A stretch of 64,000 nt of DNA from Colivicinus sp045540935 (GTDB lineage Bacteria; Bacillota_I; Bacilli_A; Erysipelotrichales; Erysipelotrichaceae), in assembly GCA_045540935.1 (NCBI GenBank), contig JAZQIF010000177.1:13998-77997 (forward strand). The letters run 5' to 3'. The stretch's first letter is position 1; the number at the start of each line of letters is the position of its first letter. A model generated the notes under the pieces. It saw nothing but the letters and a program-made list of their open reading frames with translations, was not told where the DNA came from and made no database searches. Below, one piece after another: positions 51,153 through 60,716 of the stretch. A program made the position numbers and the translations under genes.

Positions 51153-52643
51153 ATGGCAAAAAAAGAAAAGATCAAAAAGAAACATGAATATCCCGATAAT
51201 TTCAAGGGCTACTTCGGATATGCGGGAATGTCGACGATGGCGACCGTGGCTACGGCTCTGGTCACGTCGTATTTTTCCGTCTTCCTCACCGACTATGCGG
51301 GACTCGATTCCAGCTGGTCGACGATGATCGCTACGATCATCTTGCTGGTGGGCAGAGTCGCCGATGCGATCGATGACCCGATCCAGGGCTGGATCATGGA
51401 TTCCGCCAAAGTCACGGAAAAAGGAAAATACAAGAGGTTCCAGTTCCTTTCCATCGTACTGATGGGCATCTCACTGGTCGGCATGTATTTTTTACCGGAA
51501 TTTGTCAAACACAACCGCATCGTCGTCACTTTGTGGATGTTGTTCTTCTATCTGATCTATGACTTCGGCTATTCCTTCGATGCCGGTACACCGTTGCAGC
51601 AGGCGATGACACTGGATGAGAACGTCCGTTCGACGCAGCTGTTCTGGGTCCGTATCGCTTCGATCGTCATCGGTATGGCGATGTCTTCCTTCTTAAGCAT
51701 CTATGCGAAATTCAAAGATCTGACCGGTTCGGTCTCGATGGGCTTCGGTCTGACGACCACGGCTGTCGTTGCGGTCTCATTGGTGATCTCATTAGTCGCT
51801 TTGTCTTTTGTCAAAGAATCGCATCCGATCGTCAAGGATGAAGATAAGGAAGAAAGGATCACGTTCAAGCAGATCATTTCGATCTTCACTTCAAACAAGG
51901 CGATGCAGAATGTCTTCCTGTCGCTGTTAGTCTACGGGCTGATCTATCCGTTCATGTTTGCGGCAAACGTCTATTATGTCAAGTGGACTTATTTTGCGGC
52001 AGACGGTGTCGTCAACGATGCGAAATTCGGTTCGTTCAACATCGTCATGACGATGGCGGTCATGTCCGCGATGTTCTTATCGATCTTCCTCACCAGACCT
52101 GCCATCAAGAAGATGGGTTCGGTGAAGCTGATGATCGTCACTTCCTATCTCAAAGCGGTCTTAGGTATCCTGCTGGTAGTCTTGCATTTTACAGGCATCT
52201 TACAGAAGTCGGTCTACCTGTTCGTCGGTATCTTCGCTCTGATGTATTTCTTCCAGGGCTTCTCTACGATCCCGATGGGCATCGTCAAGACCGAGTCGAT
52301 CGACTACAACGAATGGACGACCGGCAAGAAGAACGGTGCGATCGTCGTTGCCGGCTATAAGTTCCTGGAAAAGGCTCAGGCAGCCATCACTTCCACGGCG
52401 ACCTTAGGCATGCTGGCGATGTTCCACTACGGTGTAGATGCCGTGACCGGCAACCTGACAGCCGATGCTCTGGCAAACTTCACCACGATGCAGAACGGTC
52501 TGATCATCGTCCTGGCTCTTGTTCCGGCGATCATGTCCGTACTTACCGCCCTCATCATGAAGAACTATCCGATCCAGGGCGAACTCAGAGAGAGGATGTA
52601 CAAGGAACTCAGTGAAAAACGCGCGAAAGAAGTGACAGACTGA
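51153..52643 (+). CDS. GPH-family sugar:cation symporter
   Basis: This 496-aa protein has about twelve membrane helices. The GPH signature DAIDDPIQGWIMDSAK (~76-91) contains the two aspartates that bind the coupling cation and sugar in MelB. The start is set at MAKKEKIKKK (51153) behind CAAGGAG. The next gene (GH2) starts 1 bp after its stop, so transport and hydrolysis are coupled. A beta-galactoside, glucuronide or related oligosaccharide is likely. Confidence 0.92.
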   Translation: MAKKEKIKKKHEYPDNFKGYFGYAGMSTMATVATALVTSYFSVFLTDYAGLDSSWSTMIATIILLVGRVADAIDDPIQGWIMDSAKVTEKGKYKRFQFLSIVLMGISLVGMYFLPEFVKHNRIVVTLWMLFFYLIYDFGYSFDAGTPLQQAMTLDENVRSTQLFWVRIASIVIGMAMSSFLSIYAKFKDLTGSVSMGFGLTTTAVVAVSLVISLVALSFVKESHPIVKDEDKEERITFKQIISIFTSNKAMQNVFLSLLVYGLIYPFMFAANVYYVKWTYFAADGVVNDAKFGSFNIVMTMAVMSAMFLSIFLTRPAIKKMGSVKLMIVTSYLKAVLGILLVVLHFTGILQKSVYLFVGIFALMYFFQGFSTIPMGIVKTESIDYNEWTTGKKNGAIVVAGYKFLEKAQAAITSTATLGMLAMFHYGVDAVTGNLTADALANFTTMQNGLIIVLALVPAIMSVLTALIMKNYPIQGELRERMYKELSEKRAKEVTD

Positions 52644-52644
52644 G

Positions 52645-54828
52645 ATGCGCAAATATATCGATATCAATGCAGGCTGGCTTTTTTCGAAAGACGAAGCTTT
52701 TAAAGAAAGCCAGCACGTCGATCTGCCGCATTGCTACAACGCACTTGACGGCATCGACGGTGACAACAGCTACTACAGAGGCAAGGCCTATTATAAAAAG
52801 AACTTTCAGGTCTCCTTAAAACAAGAAGAAGAACTCTGGCTCGAGTGCGGGGCCGTATCGATGTGCTGTGACGTCTATCTCAACAAGAAACGTCTGTATC
52901 ACCATGTCGGCGGCTATTCGCTGTTCCGTGTCGATCTGACAGAAACGCTTGAAGAAGAAAACGAGCTGCTGCTGGTCGCCGATAACAGCTATTCGGAAAC
53001 GTACTATCCGCAGAAGGCCGACTTCACTTTCTATGGCGGTGTCTACCGCGACGTGAAGCTGATCAGAGTCGATAAGACACACTTCGCTTTGAATGATCAG
53101 GGCTCTTCCGGCATTGAGATCACGCCGGAACTGAATGAGGATCTTTCTTCCTGCACTGTACATGTGTTGGCACGTGCCAACGGTGAAGAAGTAAAGATCA
53201 GGATCGGTGAGATCAGCCAAAGCGCAAAGGTCGAAAACGGGATCGCAAAGATCGATATCGTGATCGACAAACCGCATCTCTGGAACGGCCTTGATGACCC
53301 TTATCTCTATGAGTTACAGGCATCTGTCGACGGCAAGGATGAAGTAAGACAAAGCTTCGGTATCCGTAAGATCGTGATCGACCCGGAAAAAGGATGCCTG
53401 CTGAATAACAAAGAATACCGCCTGGCCGGCGTCTCCAAGCACCAGGACAGATTCGAAAAAGGCTATGCCGTTTCCAAGCAAGATCTTGAAGAAGATATGG
53501 CACTGATCCGCGAGACAGGCGTAACTTCGCTTCGTCTTGCCCACTATCAGCACGATCCGTATTTCTATGATCTGTGTGACCGTTATGGCCTGCTGGTCTG
53601 GGCGGAGATCCCTTACATCACCGCGCATATGAAAGAGGGCAGGAACTCGACGATCTCAATGATGAGAGAGCTCATCAAACAGAACCGCAATCATCCGTCG
53701 ATCTTCTGCTGGGGACTGTCCAACGAGATCACGACCCATGGCGGGGTCAGTGACGATCTTGTCGAAAACCATAAGGTCCTCAACGATCTGGTCCATGAAC
53801 TCGATCCGTCCAGAGTCTCGACGATAGCGCATGTCTTCTTATTGAAGACGAAAGAAAAACTCGTCCGCCTTCCGGATGTGTGTGCCTATAATCTCTACTA
53901 CGGCTGGTATGTAGGTGACTTTGAACAGAATGATAAGTTCTTTGATGACTACCATAAGAAATATCCCAATTCCTGCATCGGCTTGAGTGAATTCGGTGCC
54001 GATGCCAATGTCCGGTATCAGACCATCAGACCGGTCAAGGGCGATTATTCGGAAGCTTACCAGTGTCTGTATCACGAACATATCCTGAAGATGTGGTCAC
54101 AAAGGAAGTTCATCTGGTGCATCTATGCCTGGAACATGTTCGACTTCGGTGCCGACGGCCGTAATGAAGGCGGCAAGAAGGGGCAGAACCAGAAGGGTCT
54201 GGTGACGTTTGACCGCAAGATAAAGAAGGATGCCTTCTATATCTACAAGGCTTATTTCTCCAAGGAGAAGTTCGTCCATCTGTGCGGCAAACGCTATGTC
54301 GACCGCTTTGAGGAAGACACATTGATCAAGGCCTATGCCAACGTACCGATCCTGTCACTCTATGTCGATGGGGAATTCGTCGAAACAAGAAAAGGCGACA
54401 AGGTCTTTGAATTCTCATATAAGATCAGCGGCAGACACCACATCGAAGTCCGCTATGAAGATCTGAAAGATGAGATGGAGATCAGAAAGGTCTCTGAGAA
54501 AAACAAAGACTACGAATCGGATACGATGAAGATCCACAACTGGTTCGACGCGGAAGTGAAGAAAGGTTACTTCTCTTTGAAGGATTCGGCTTTCCGTATC
54601 GGCCGCAACAAAGAAGGAAGAAAGCTGCTCGATCAGTATTACTATCCGATGTTTGAAAAGATCGCCAACAAGTATGGCGATGTCTCAAGCGGCGTGAAGA
54701 TCCCGAAGATCGCTTACAAGGCGATGGACTTCGTTCCGCTGGAAAAACTGTTCAAGATGTTCGGTTCGATGGCGCCTTTGGAGACCGTCGAAGGTCTGGC
54801 CAAAGGCCTTCCGGAGATCAGAAAATAG
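52645..54828 (+). CDS. GH2 glycosidase (beta-galactosidase/glucuronidase-like)
   Basis: This 727-aa protein has a GH2 sugar-binding domain (DLPHCYNALDG ~25), an immunoglobulin-like domain and a TIM barrel. The acid/base glutamate is in GLSNEIT (~360), the nucleophile glutamate in GLSEFGAD (~448). Trailing residues ~580-727 form an unusual C-terminal region ending LAKGLPEIRK. It is shorter than LacZ and lacks the small-chain domain, like beta-glucuronidases and short beta-galactosidases. No clear ribosome site precedes the ATG, so translation is probably coupled to the transporter. There is no signal peptide. Confidence 0.9.
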   Translation: MRKYIDINAGWLFSKDEAFKESQHVDLPHCYNALDGIDGDNSYYRGKAYYKKNFQVSLKQEEELWLECGAVSMCCDVYLNKKRLYHHVGGYSLFRVDLTETLEEENELLLVADNSYSETYYPQKADFTFYGGVYRDVKLIRVDKTHFALNDQGSSGIEITPELNEDLSSCTVHVLARANGEEVKIRIGEISQSAKVENGIAKIDIVIDKPHLWNGLDDPYLYELQASVDGKDEVRQSFGIRKIVIDPEKGCLLNNKEYRLAGVSKHQDRFEKGYAVSKQDLEEDMALIRETGVTSLRLAHYQHDPYFYDLCDRYGLLVWAEIPYITAHMKEGRNSTISMMRELIKQNRNHPSIFCWGLSNEITTHGGVSDDLVENHKVLNDLVHELDPSRVSTIAHVFLLKTKEKLVRLPDVCAYNLYYGWYVGDFEQNDKFFDDYHKKYPNSCIGLSEFGADANVRYQTIRPVKGDYSEAYQCLYHEHILKMWSQRKFIWCIYAWNMFDFGADGRNEGGKKGQNQKGLVTFDRKIKKDAFYIYKAYFSKEKFVHLCGKRYVDRFEEDTLIKAYANVPILSLYVDGEFVETRKGDKVFEFSYKISGRHHIEVRYEDLKDEMEIRKVSEKNKDYESDTMKIHNWFDAEVKKGYFSLKDSAFRIGRNKEGRKLLDQYYYPMFEKIANKYGDVSSGVKIPKIAYKAMDFVPLEKLFKMFGSMAPLETVEGLAKGLPEIRK

Positions 54829-54837
54829 GAGGAAGAG

Positions 54838-55875
54838 ATGTACGATGCTTTTATGCCGGGAAAGACCTGGCTCAATGTAAACAAGCGCCGGATACAGGCC
54901 CATGGCGGCTATATCCGCAAGGAAGGCGATACCTTCTACTGGTATGGCGAAAACAAGGAACGCTCTTATGGCAAGGATAAGACCTGGACATGCGGCATCC
55001 GTTATTATTCCTCCAAGGATCTCTACAACTGGAAGGATGAGGGTTTTCTGATCGAAGAATCCAAAGACAGGAATGACCCGATGTTCTGTGAAAAGAGGAT
55101 CGAACGCCCCCACATCCTGAAAGATGAAAAAAGCGGAAGATACTTCTGCTGGATCAAGTATGGCGATAAGGGATGTTTTGCGATCTATTCGGCTGATGAT
55201 TTCAAAGGCCCTTACCGGCTGGAAAAAAGCGACTATCATATCTTAGGCAAGAAGTGCGGCGACTTCGATTTCAATTTTGACGAAGAAGGTCATCCCTATA
55301 TCTTTGTCGAGACCGACCATCGGGATCTGATCTCGATGCGTCTGTCCGATGATCTCATGGATGTGACAGGTGAGGCGGTCTATCATTACAAAGGCATCAC
55401 GCCCCCGTTCACCAGGGAAGGGGTCACCTGTTTCAAAGCAGACGGGAAGTACTATCTTCTGACTTCCGGCATGGTCGGTTACATACCCAATCCGAGTGAA
55501 GTGGCAGTCGCCGATCAGATCGAGGGTCCCTATACGATCTTAGGCGATCCGCATGTCGATGAACCCGGAATCTCTTCCTATAATTCGCAGATTTCCTGTA
55601 TATTTAAATATGAAGGAAGGCTCATCGCCCTGGCTGACCGCTGGGTACCGGGTTTCAAAGTGACCAGAGAAGTCTATGAGCGTCTGAAAAGATCCATCGC
55701 CTGCAACTTCGACAAGAGTTACAAAGCATCTTTGAAAGACAGGCTTTGGCTGATGAGGACGCCGATGATCCGCAAAGTCGATACCTCGATCTCCGACTAT
55801 GTGATCCTGCCTCTCACCTTTGAAAACGGCATGCCGGTCATCCATTGGCATGAGGAATGGAAGAAAGATGAATAG
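54838..55875 (+). CDS. GH43-like propeller hydrolase (exo-galactanase-like), copy 2
   Basis: This 345-aa paralogue of the protein at 29799 has AHGGYIRKEGDTFYWYGENK near 22-41, SKDLYNWKDEGF (~62), KYYLLTSGMVGYIPNP (~204) and LIALADRWVPGF (~264). AHGG plus YWYGENK is the signature I associate with exo-beta-1,3-galactanase-type GH43 proteins. GGAGG precedes the ATG. It overlaps the next GH43 gene by 8 bp. Acting after the GH2 enzyme, it would complete galactan side-chain breakdown, but this is inference. Confidence 0.8.
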   Translation: MYDAFMPGKTWLNVNKRRIQAHGGYIRKEGDTFYWYGENKERSYGKDKTWTCGIRYYSSKDLYNWKDEGFLIEESKDRNDPMFCEKRIERPHILKDEKSGRYFCWIKYGDKGCFAIYSADDFKGPYRLEKSDYHILGKKCGDFDFNFDEEGHPYIFVETDHRDLISMRLSDDLMDVTGEAVYHYKGITPPFTREGVTCFKADGKYYLLTSGMVGYIPNPSEVAVADQIEGPYTILGDPHVDEPGISSYNSQISCIFKYEGRLIALADRWVPGFKVTREVYERLKRSIACNFDKSYKASLKDRLWLMRTPMIRKVDTSISDYVILPLTFENGMPVIHWHEEWKKDE

Positions 55876-57601
55876 AGAATACTGCAACCCTTTAGACCTG
55901 CCTTATAAGTTTCAGCATTATGGCGCATCTGCCCACAGAGAAGCTGCCGATCCGACGATCGTGCTTTTCAAGGGAAGATATTACATCTTCGCCTCGATGT
56001 CAGCCGGTTTCTATTACTCGGATGATCTGGTGAACTGGAACTGGCACGAAAACCGCGATCTGGATATGTACCGCTATGCACCGGATGTCCGGGCGATCGG
56101 CGACTATCTGTATTTCTGTGCTTCGACAAGGAACGTAGCATCAACGATCTGGCGCTGTACAGACCCTATGAAAGGGGACTTTGAAAAAGTCTCGGAACCT
56201 TTCCCGTTCTGGGATCCCGATCTTTTCTGTGACGATGACGGAAGGGTCTACTTCTATTGGGGCTGCGGCAACCAGGAACCGATCTGGGGCATCGAACTTG
56301 ACAGTAAGACGTTCATGCCGATCGGCGAGAAAGTCGCTGTGATCGATCATGGCGAAGATGTGCACGGATGGGAGCGTTTCAATTTCCCGGGCAAGGAGAA
56401 GAGTGCCAGGAAAGGTCTGATCGCCTTATTCATGAAGTGGCTCAATCGGAAAGGGCGTCCGTATATGGAAGGTGCCTTCATGAACAAGTGGAACGGGAAG
56501 TATTACCTGCAATATGCCGCACCGGGAACCGAATATCCGGTCTATGGCGACGGTTATTATGTTTCCGATAAGCCGCTGGGTCCTTTCACGTATATGAACA
56601 ACAATCCGTTTTCTTTCAAGCCTTCCGGTTTCATCACCGGAGCGGGACACGGTTCTTCGATCGACGACAAAGAGGGCAACATCATCCATGTTTCGACGAT
56701 GCGCATCTCAAAGAATCAGAACTTCGAAAGAAGGCTCGGTCTGTTCCCGGCGGGCCTGGATGAGGATGGTTTACTGTACTGCAACCAGAACTATGCCGAT
56801 TATCCGATCGTCCTGCCGGAAGGAAAGTATGATGCAAGGACATTGAGACCGCAGTACTTCCTTCTCTCGTATAAGAAGAGGGCCAAAGCCTCTTCTTCCA
56901 AGCAAGGCCATCCTGTCGAGCTGGCGCTGGACGAAGACATCCGTACCTGGTGGGCAGCCGAAACCACTCAAGCTTGGTACGAGCTCGACCTGGGTGATGT
57001 CTACAGACCGCATTCCGTGCAGATCAATTTTGCGGAAGAAAGCGTAAAGCTTCTGAAGGTCGATGACTCTTTGAAGTCGGATCTGTTCACCAATAAGCGC
57101 TACATCGATTCTTCCAAAGATCTGAAGACGAGATTCATCCTGGAAGGAAGTCTCGACGAAAAGGAATGGTTCGTTCTGTATGACACATCAAAGAGCGAAG
57201 AAGACCGGAGCCATCCTTATATCGTCCTGAATGAGAAATATGAAGTGCGTTATCTGAAAGTGACAGCTGTCGAACTTCCATACGATGAAGTCTTTGCGCT
57301 CTCCGGATTGCGTGTCTTCGGCAAAGGAAAGGGCGAAAAACCGGCCAGAGTCAGAAATATTAATGTTTCGCGTCTTGAAAACGGTCTGGATGCCAAAGTT
57401 TCTTTTGAGAAAGCGGAAGATGCCTATGCGTACAATATCCGCTATGGCATCGCAGCAGACAAGCTTTATTCCTCGTATCTTGTCTATGATAAAAACGAAG
57501 TCCTGATCACTTCTTTGAACAAAGGACAGTCCTATTCTCTTTGCGTTGAGGCCGTCAATGAAAACGGGATCAGCGAAGGATCGGAGATCCTGCGTTTTTA
57601 A
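55868..57601 (+). CDS. GH43 glycosidase with F5/8C-like and FN3 domains
   Basis: This 577-aa protein has a GH43 propeller (~1-310) with base REAADPTIVLFKGRYYIF (~22-39), WDPDLFCDDDGRVYFYWG (~114) and acid glutamate in YMEGAFMNKWNG (~200). A discoidin-like F5/8 type C domain (~350-480; TWWAAETTQAWYELDLGDV) and a fibronectin III-like end (~495-577) follow. GH43 enzymes of this composition are typically arabinofuranosidases or xylosidases. The start at 55868 lies before the stop of the preceding gene. No signal peptide is seen despite the binding modules. Confidence 0.9.
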   Translation: MNREYCNPLDLPYKFQHYGASAHREAADPTIVLFKGRYYIFASMSAGFYYSDDLVNWNWHENRDLDMYRYAPDVRAIGDYLYFCASTRNVASTIWRCTDPMKGDFEKVSEPFPFWDPDLFCDDDGRVYFYWGCGNQEPIWGIELDSKTFMPIGEKVAVIDHGEDVHGWERFNFPGKEKSARKGLIALFMKWLNRKGRPYMEGAFMNKWNGKYYLQYAAPGTEYPVYGDGYYVSDKPLGPFTYMNNNPFSFKPSGFITGAGHGSSIDDKEGNIIHVSTMRISKNQNFERRLGLFPAGLDEDGLLYCNQNYADYPIVLPEGKYDARTLRPQYFLLSYKKRAKASSSKQGHPVELALDEDIRTWWAAETTQAWYELDLGDVYRPHSVQINFAEESVKLLKVDDSLKSDLFTNKRYIDSSKDLKTRFILEGSLDEKEWFVLYDTSKSEEDRSHPYIVLNEKYEVRYLKVTAVELPYDEVFALSGLRVFGKGKGEKPARVRNINVSRLENGLDAKVSFEKAEDAYAYNIRYGIAADKLYSSYLVYDKNEVLITSLNKGQSYSLCVEAVNENGISEGSEILRF

Positions 57602-57624
57602 GGATCAGACCTCATAAGATGATC

Positions 57625-57646
57625 AAACCCCGCCGGAGCGGGGTTT
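57625..57646 (+). terminator. Rho-independent terminator
   Basis: AAACCCCGC-CGGA-GCGGGGTTT followed by TACTTTTTT ends the GPH/GH2/GH43 operon. It works from both sides. Confidence 0.9.
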
Positions 57647-57667
57647 TACTTTTTTGATATTTAGAGA

Positions 57668-58261
57668 TCACTTGAATTCTTTGCAGGCAAGTTGAGCGTA
57701 GTGGCCAAGGCGGTCCAGCCGGTTGGCCAGCTGTTCGACGCTGATCTTGTCTTCGCCGTCATCTTCGATCCAGTTCAGGATGAGGCTCATGGAACCTTCG
57801 TAGACATAATCGAAGATATAATCCAGATGTTCCTTTTTCAGGTCGGGCATTTCGTAGGACCAGTGCTTTATGATCTCGGGGCGCATCTGTTTCTTTATCC
57901 TGTCTCTGAAGGCGCGGTCACCGTTGTTGCCGAAGATGACGCGGGTAAGTTCGATGTTTTCCAAAGTCAGCCGGAACAGGTTCTGCAGGTTGCTGATACC
58001 TTCTTTTCTTTTCTTGTGGCTGGCATCTTCCATGTAGGAAGAAAACAGGTAGGAATTGTCATTCATGAAGCTCGATTCGATCTCGTCGAGCAGATCCTGC
58101 GGAGAGGAAAAATGCAGGTAGAAAGTTCCGCGGTTGATGCCGGCCTCCTCACATAACTCCTTGACGGTGACCCTGTCGATGTTTTTGTTTTGAAGGATCT
58201 TGAGCAGGGCATTCTTCAAGACTTCTTTGGTAAACTGCACTCTGGTGTCGGTTTTTTTCAT
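57668..58261 (-). CDS. TetR-family regulator, divergent from a GPH operon
   Basis: The start is set at MKKTDTRVQFTKEVLKNALL (58261), behind AGGAG. The 197-aa protein has an N-terminal TetR helix-turn-helix (VTVKELCEEAGINRGTFYLH ~31-50). It is divergent from the transporter/esterase/GH3 operon with a 179-bp regulatory gap. It is the second TetR/GPH pair in the window, after 35766/36389. Confidence 0.87.
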   Translation of the reverse strand: MKKTDTRVQFTKEVLKNALLKILQNKNIDRVTVKELCEEAGINRGTFYLHFSSPQDLLDEIESSFMNDNSYLFSSYMEDASHKKRKEGISNLQNLFRLTLENIELTRVIFGNNGDRAFRDRIKKQMRPEIIKHWSYEMPDLKKEHLDYIFDYVYEGSMSLILNWIEDDGEDKISVEQLANRLDRLGHYAQLACKEFK

Positions 58262-58343
58262 AGGATCAGACTCCTTTTTTACTGTTAATGGACATTTATT
58301 CTGAATGTGTTGATGTTCTGACAAAATCCGAAAATGTTGTCAT

Positions 58344-58357
58344 TGATAACGCTTACA
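58344..58357 (+). promoter_or_regulatory. Candidate cre site upstream of the last GPH operon
   Basis: TGATAACGCTTACA matches the CcpA consensus TGWAANCGNTNWCA at every position but one. It overlaps a possible promoter (TTGATA at 58343-58348 and TTATAG 17 bp on). The surrounding gap also has repeated GTTGAT/ATCAAC units and the palindrome GTGTACAC (58417-58424), candidates for the TetR site. Confidence 0.6.
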
Positions 58358-58440
58358 TGTCTGTATTATAGTAAAACTGTCAATAATAATCAACATTGTG
58401 TTCATCAACTGATACGGTGTACACAAGAAAGAAGGGGAGT

Positions 58441-59928
58441 ATGGCAAAAAAAGAAAAGAAAATCAAAGGACCGGAGTACATAGGCTTCAAAGAGATCTTC
58501 GGTGCTACTGCGCTGTCTACCAACAACGGTCTGGCTAACATCTTCATGTCAACGATGTTCATGATCTTCATGACCGACTATGCCGGTCTTGGTTCCTGGG
58601 GTGCTGCTCTTGCGACAGGACTCTTACTGGCAGCGAGATTCATCGATGCGGTCGATGACCCGATCCAGGGCGCGATCATGGATGGCGCAAAAGTCACGAA
58701 ACATGGCAAGTACAAACCGTTCTTCATGCTGTCGATCATCATGACGACAGTCGGAACGATCGCTTTATACTGTCTGCCTAACGGGATCACCAAGACACCT
58801 TGGCTGGTCGCTGTCTGGGTCATCTTCTTTTATTTCCTTTATGATATCGGCATGTCGTTCTACAACCAGAACCTGTTATTCAGAACGATGACTTCCGATC
58901 CGGAACAGCGTTCCAAACTGCTCATCGGCCCGAGACTCTGGGTCATGGTACTGGGAATGTTCGGTTCCGGTCTGACAGCGATCGCTGTCACGATCCAGGC
59001 GACTACCGGAAGCTTCAAGACGGCTTATATGATTCTGGCTCTGGCTTGCATGGGCATTTCTGCCGCTATCTCTGTCGTCGGCTGGCTGATGGTCAAAGAA
59101 AGACACGTCGTCGAACAGGACGAGGAAGAAAAGATCCATTTCTCTGATTTCGTTGAAGTCATCAAGACCAATAAGGCGATGCTGGTATGCCTGGCGAAGG
59201 ACCTCTTCTCCGGCTTCATCTGGACCTTCTTATTTGCGGCTCCGTCCTACTACGTCAAGTATGCGTATTGTCTGGACCCGGTGACCGGTGTCGTCGACTA
59301 TGCGAAACTGGGTACATACAGCCTGATCGTTTCCATGATGATGCTGTTCCCGCTGATCATCGGTACTGTCATCGCTACACCGATCTTAAAAGCTTATAAG
59401 GGAGACTTCGTCAAGATGCAGCGTCTGGATTTCATGGTGCAGGGTGCTGCGGGTCTGGTGATGTTCGCAGCGCAGCTGCTCGGCTTGCTGCAGAGAGTTC
59501 CGGCGATCTTCTTTTTATGTATGTTCGTCATGGCGATGTTCATCGGCGTCGACTTCATCCCGGGTTCCAACATCGGTATGGAGATCATGGATTATACCGT
59601 ATATAAGACAGGCAAAGACCGTTCCGCTCTCACCAGTGCAGCTTCCAACTTCCTGATGAAGGCACAAAGTGCTCTGTCATCCGCTGTCGTCGGCGGTCTT
59701 CTGATGGCGATCGGTTACAAGGTCGATTCCGTCACAGGCGACTACATCGGCGAAATGTCCAAGATGCCGACTCTGCTTACAGGCATGATCATCATCATCG
59801 GTCTGCTTCCGGCGGTCCTGGCGATCATCTCTACACTGATCACGTTCAAGTATCCGATCGATCAGGAAGAAAGAAAGAAGATCCAGGCTTACATCGCGGA
59901 GCACCAGTCACACAAAGTTGAAGAATAA
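58441..59928 (+). CDS. GPH-family sugar:cation symporter
   Basis: This 495-aa, twelve-helix symporter begins MAKKEKKIKGPEYIGFK. The GPH signature DAVDDPIQGAIMDGAK (~73-88) is intact. It resembles the protein at 51153 (same start and DDPIQG block) and is probably a paralogue with a different sugar. The ATG at 58441 follows AGGGGAGT. It leads an operon with two esterases and a GH3. Confidence 0.92.
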   Translation: MAKKEKKIKGPEYIGFKEIFGATALSTNNGLANIFMSTMFMIFMTDYAGLGSWGAALATGLLLAARFIDAVDDPIQGAIMDGAKVTKHGKYKPFFMLSIIMTTVGTIALYCLPNGITKTPWLVAVWVIFFYFLYDIGMSFYNQNLLFRTMTSDPEQRSKLLIGPRLWVMVLGMFGSGLTAIAVTIQATTGSFKTAYMILALACMGISAAISVVGWLMVKERHVVEQDEEEKIHFSDFVEVIKTNKAMLVCLAKDLFSGFIWTFLFAAPSYYVKYAYCLDPVTGVVDYAKLGTYSLIVSMMMLFPLIIGTVIATPILKAYKGDFVKMQRLDFMVQGAAGLVMFAAQLLGLLQRVPAIFFLCMFVMAMFIGVDFIPGSNIGMEIMDYTVYKTGKDRSALTSAASNFLMKAQSALSSAVVGGLLMAIGYKVDSVTGDYIGEMSKMPTLLTGMIIIIGLLPAVLAIISTLITFKYPIDQEERKKIQAYIAEHQSHKVEE

Positions 59929-59952
59929 ATAAAACAAATCGAAAAAGGAAGA

Positions 59953-59980
59953 GGCTCTGTGATCCTTCGGTTACAGAGCC
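59953..59980 (+). terminator. Hairpin between symporter and SGNH genes
   Basis: GGCTCTGT pairs with ACAGAGCC over a 12-nt loop. It has no strong T-run and could be a weak terminator or an RNA processing/stability element that lowers downstream expression. Confidence 0.65.
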
Positions 59981-59990
59981 TTCATTGTAT

Positions 59991-60716
59991 ATGATGGAAA
60001 AACTGATAGAAAAACTCGCAATATCCCACTATCGAAAGCATCCCGGCAATGCGGAGAGCTTTTCCCTTGAAAAGGCGATGTCAAAAGGCGAAAGCATCCT
60101 CACGAGGAAGCGGATCATCTTCTTAGGCAGTTCGGTGACGTATGGAACAGCTTCTTTCGGCGAATCATTCGCGGATTTTCTGGAAAAAGAAGACGGTGTC
60201 CTTGTGATCAAGGAAGCCGTGGGTGGTACGACCCTGGTCGATGAGAAAAGAAGAGGAAAAGACTCGTATATCACCAGGATGAAAAACATCGATAAGAAGA
60301 TCGAGGCAGACTGCTTCGTCTGTCAGCTTTCGACCAACGATGCCTCCTTGTCCAAACCTTTGGGAAAGATCAGCGAAGGGATTGATCCCGAAGAGTTTGA
60401 TACGCTGACGGTCGCCGGTGCGATCGAATATGTCATCTGCTATGCAAGGAAGACCTGGAACTGCCCGATCCTTTTCTATACGGGAACAAGGTATGAAAGT
60501 CAAAGATACGGACAGATGGTAAGCCTCTTACATGAGATCGCTGAAAAGTGGGAGATCGAAGTCCTCGATCTTTGGAACGACGAACAGATGAATGCCGTTT
60601 CCAAAGAAAAGTACCGGCTCTATATGGCCGATGGCATCCATCCTTCCAGAGCGGGATATAAAGAGTGGTGGACGCCGAGATTCGAAGAAAAACTGAAGGA
60701 GATGTTTCGTATATGA
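59991..60716 (+). CDS. SGNH/GDSL-type hydrolase (carbohydrate esterase-like)
   Basis: This 241-aa protein has the SGNH blocks: FLGSSVTYG (catalytic serine, ~46), a glycine block (VGGTTLVDE), QLSTNDAS (asparagine, ~115) and DGIHPSRAGY (aspartate and histidine, ~221). GSS replaces the usual GDS. No signal peptide is present. The operon (symporter, esterase, GH3) suggests deacetylation of imported oligosaccharides. ATG 59991 (or 59994) has no ribosome site. The gene's 3' end overlaps the next start by 4 bp. Confidence 0.86.
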   Translation: MMEKLIEKLAISHYRKHPGNAESFSLEKAMSKGESILTRKRIIFLGSSVTYGTASFGESFADFLEKEDGVLVIKEAVGGTTLVDEKRRGKDSYITRMKNIDKKIEADCFVCQLSTNDASLSKPLGKISEGIDPEEFDTLTVAGAIEYVICYARKTWNCPILFYTGTRYESQRYGQMVSLLHEIAEKWEIEVLDLWNDEQMNAVSKEKYRLYMADGIHPSRAGYKEWWTPRFEEKLKEMFRI

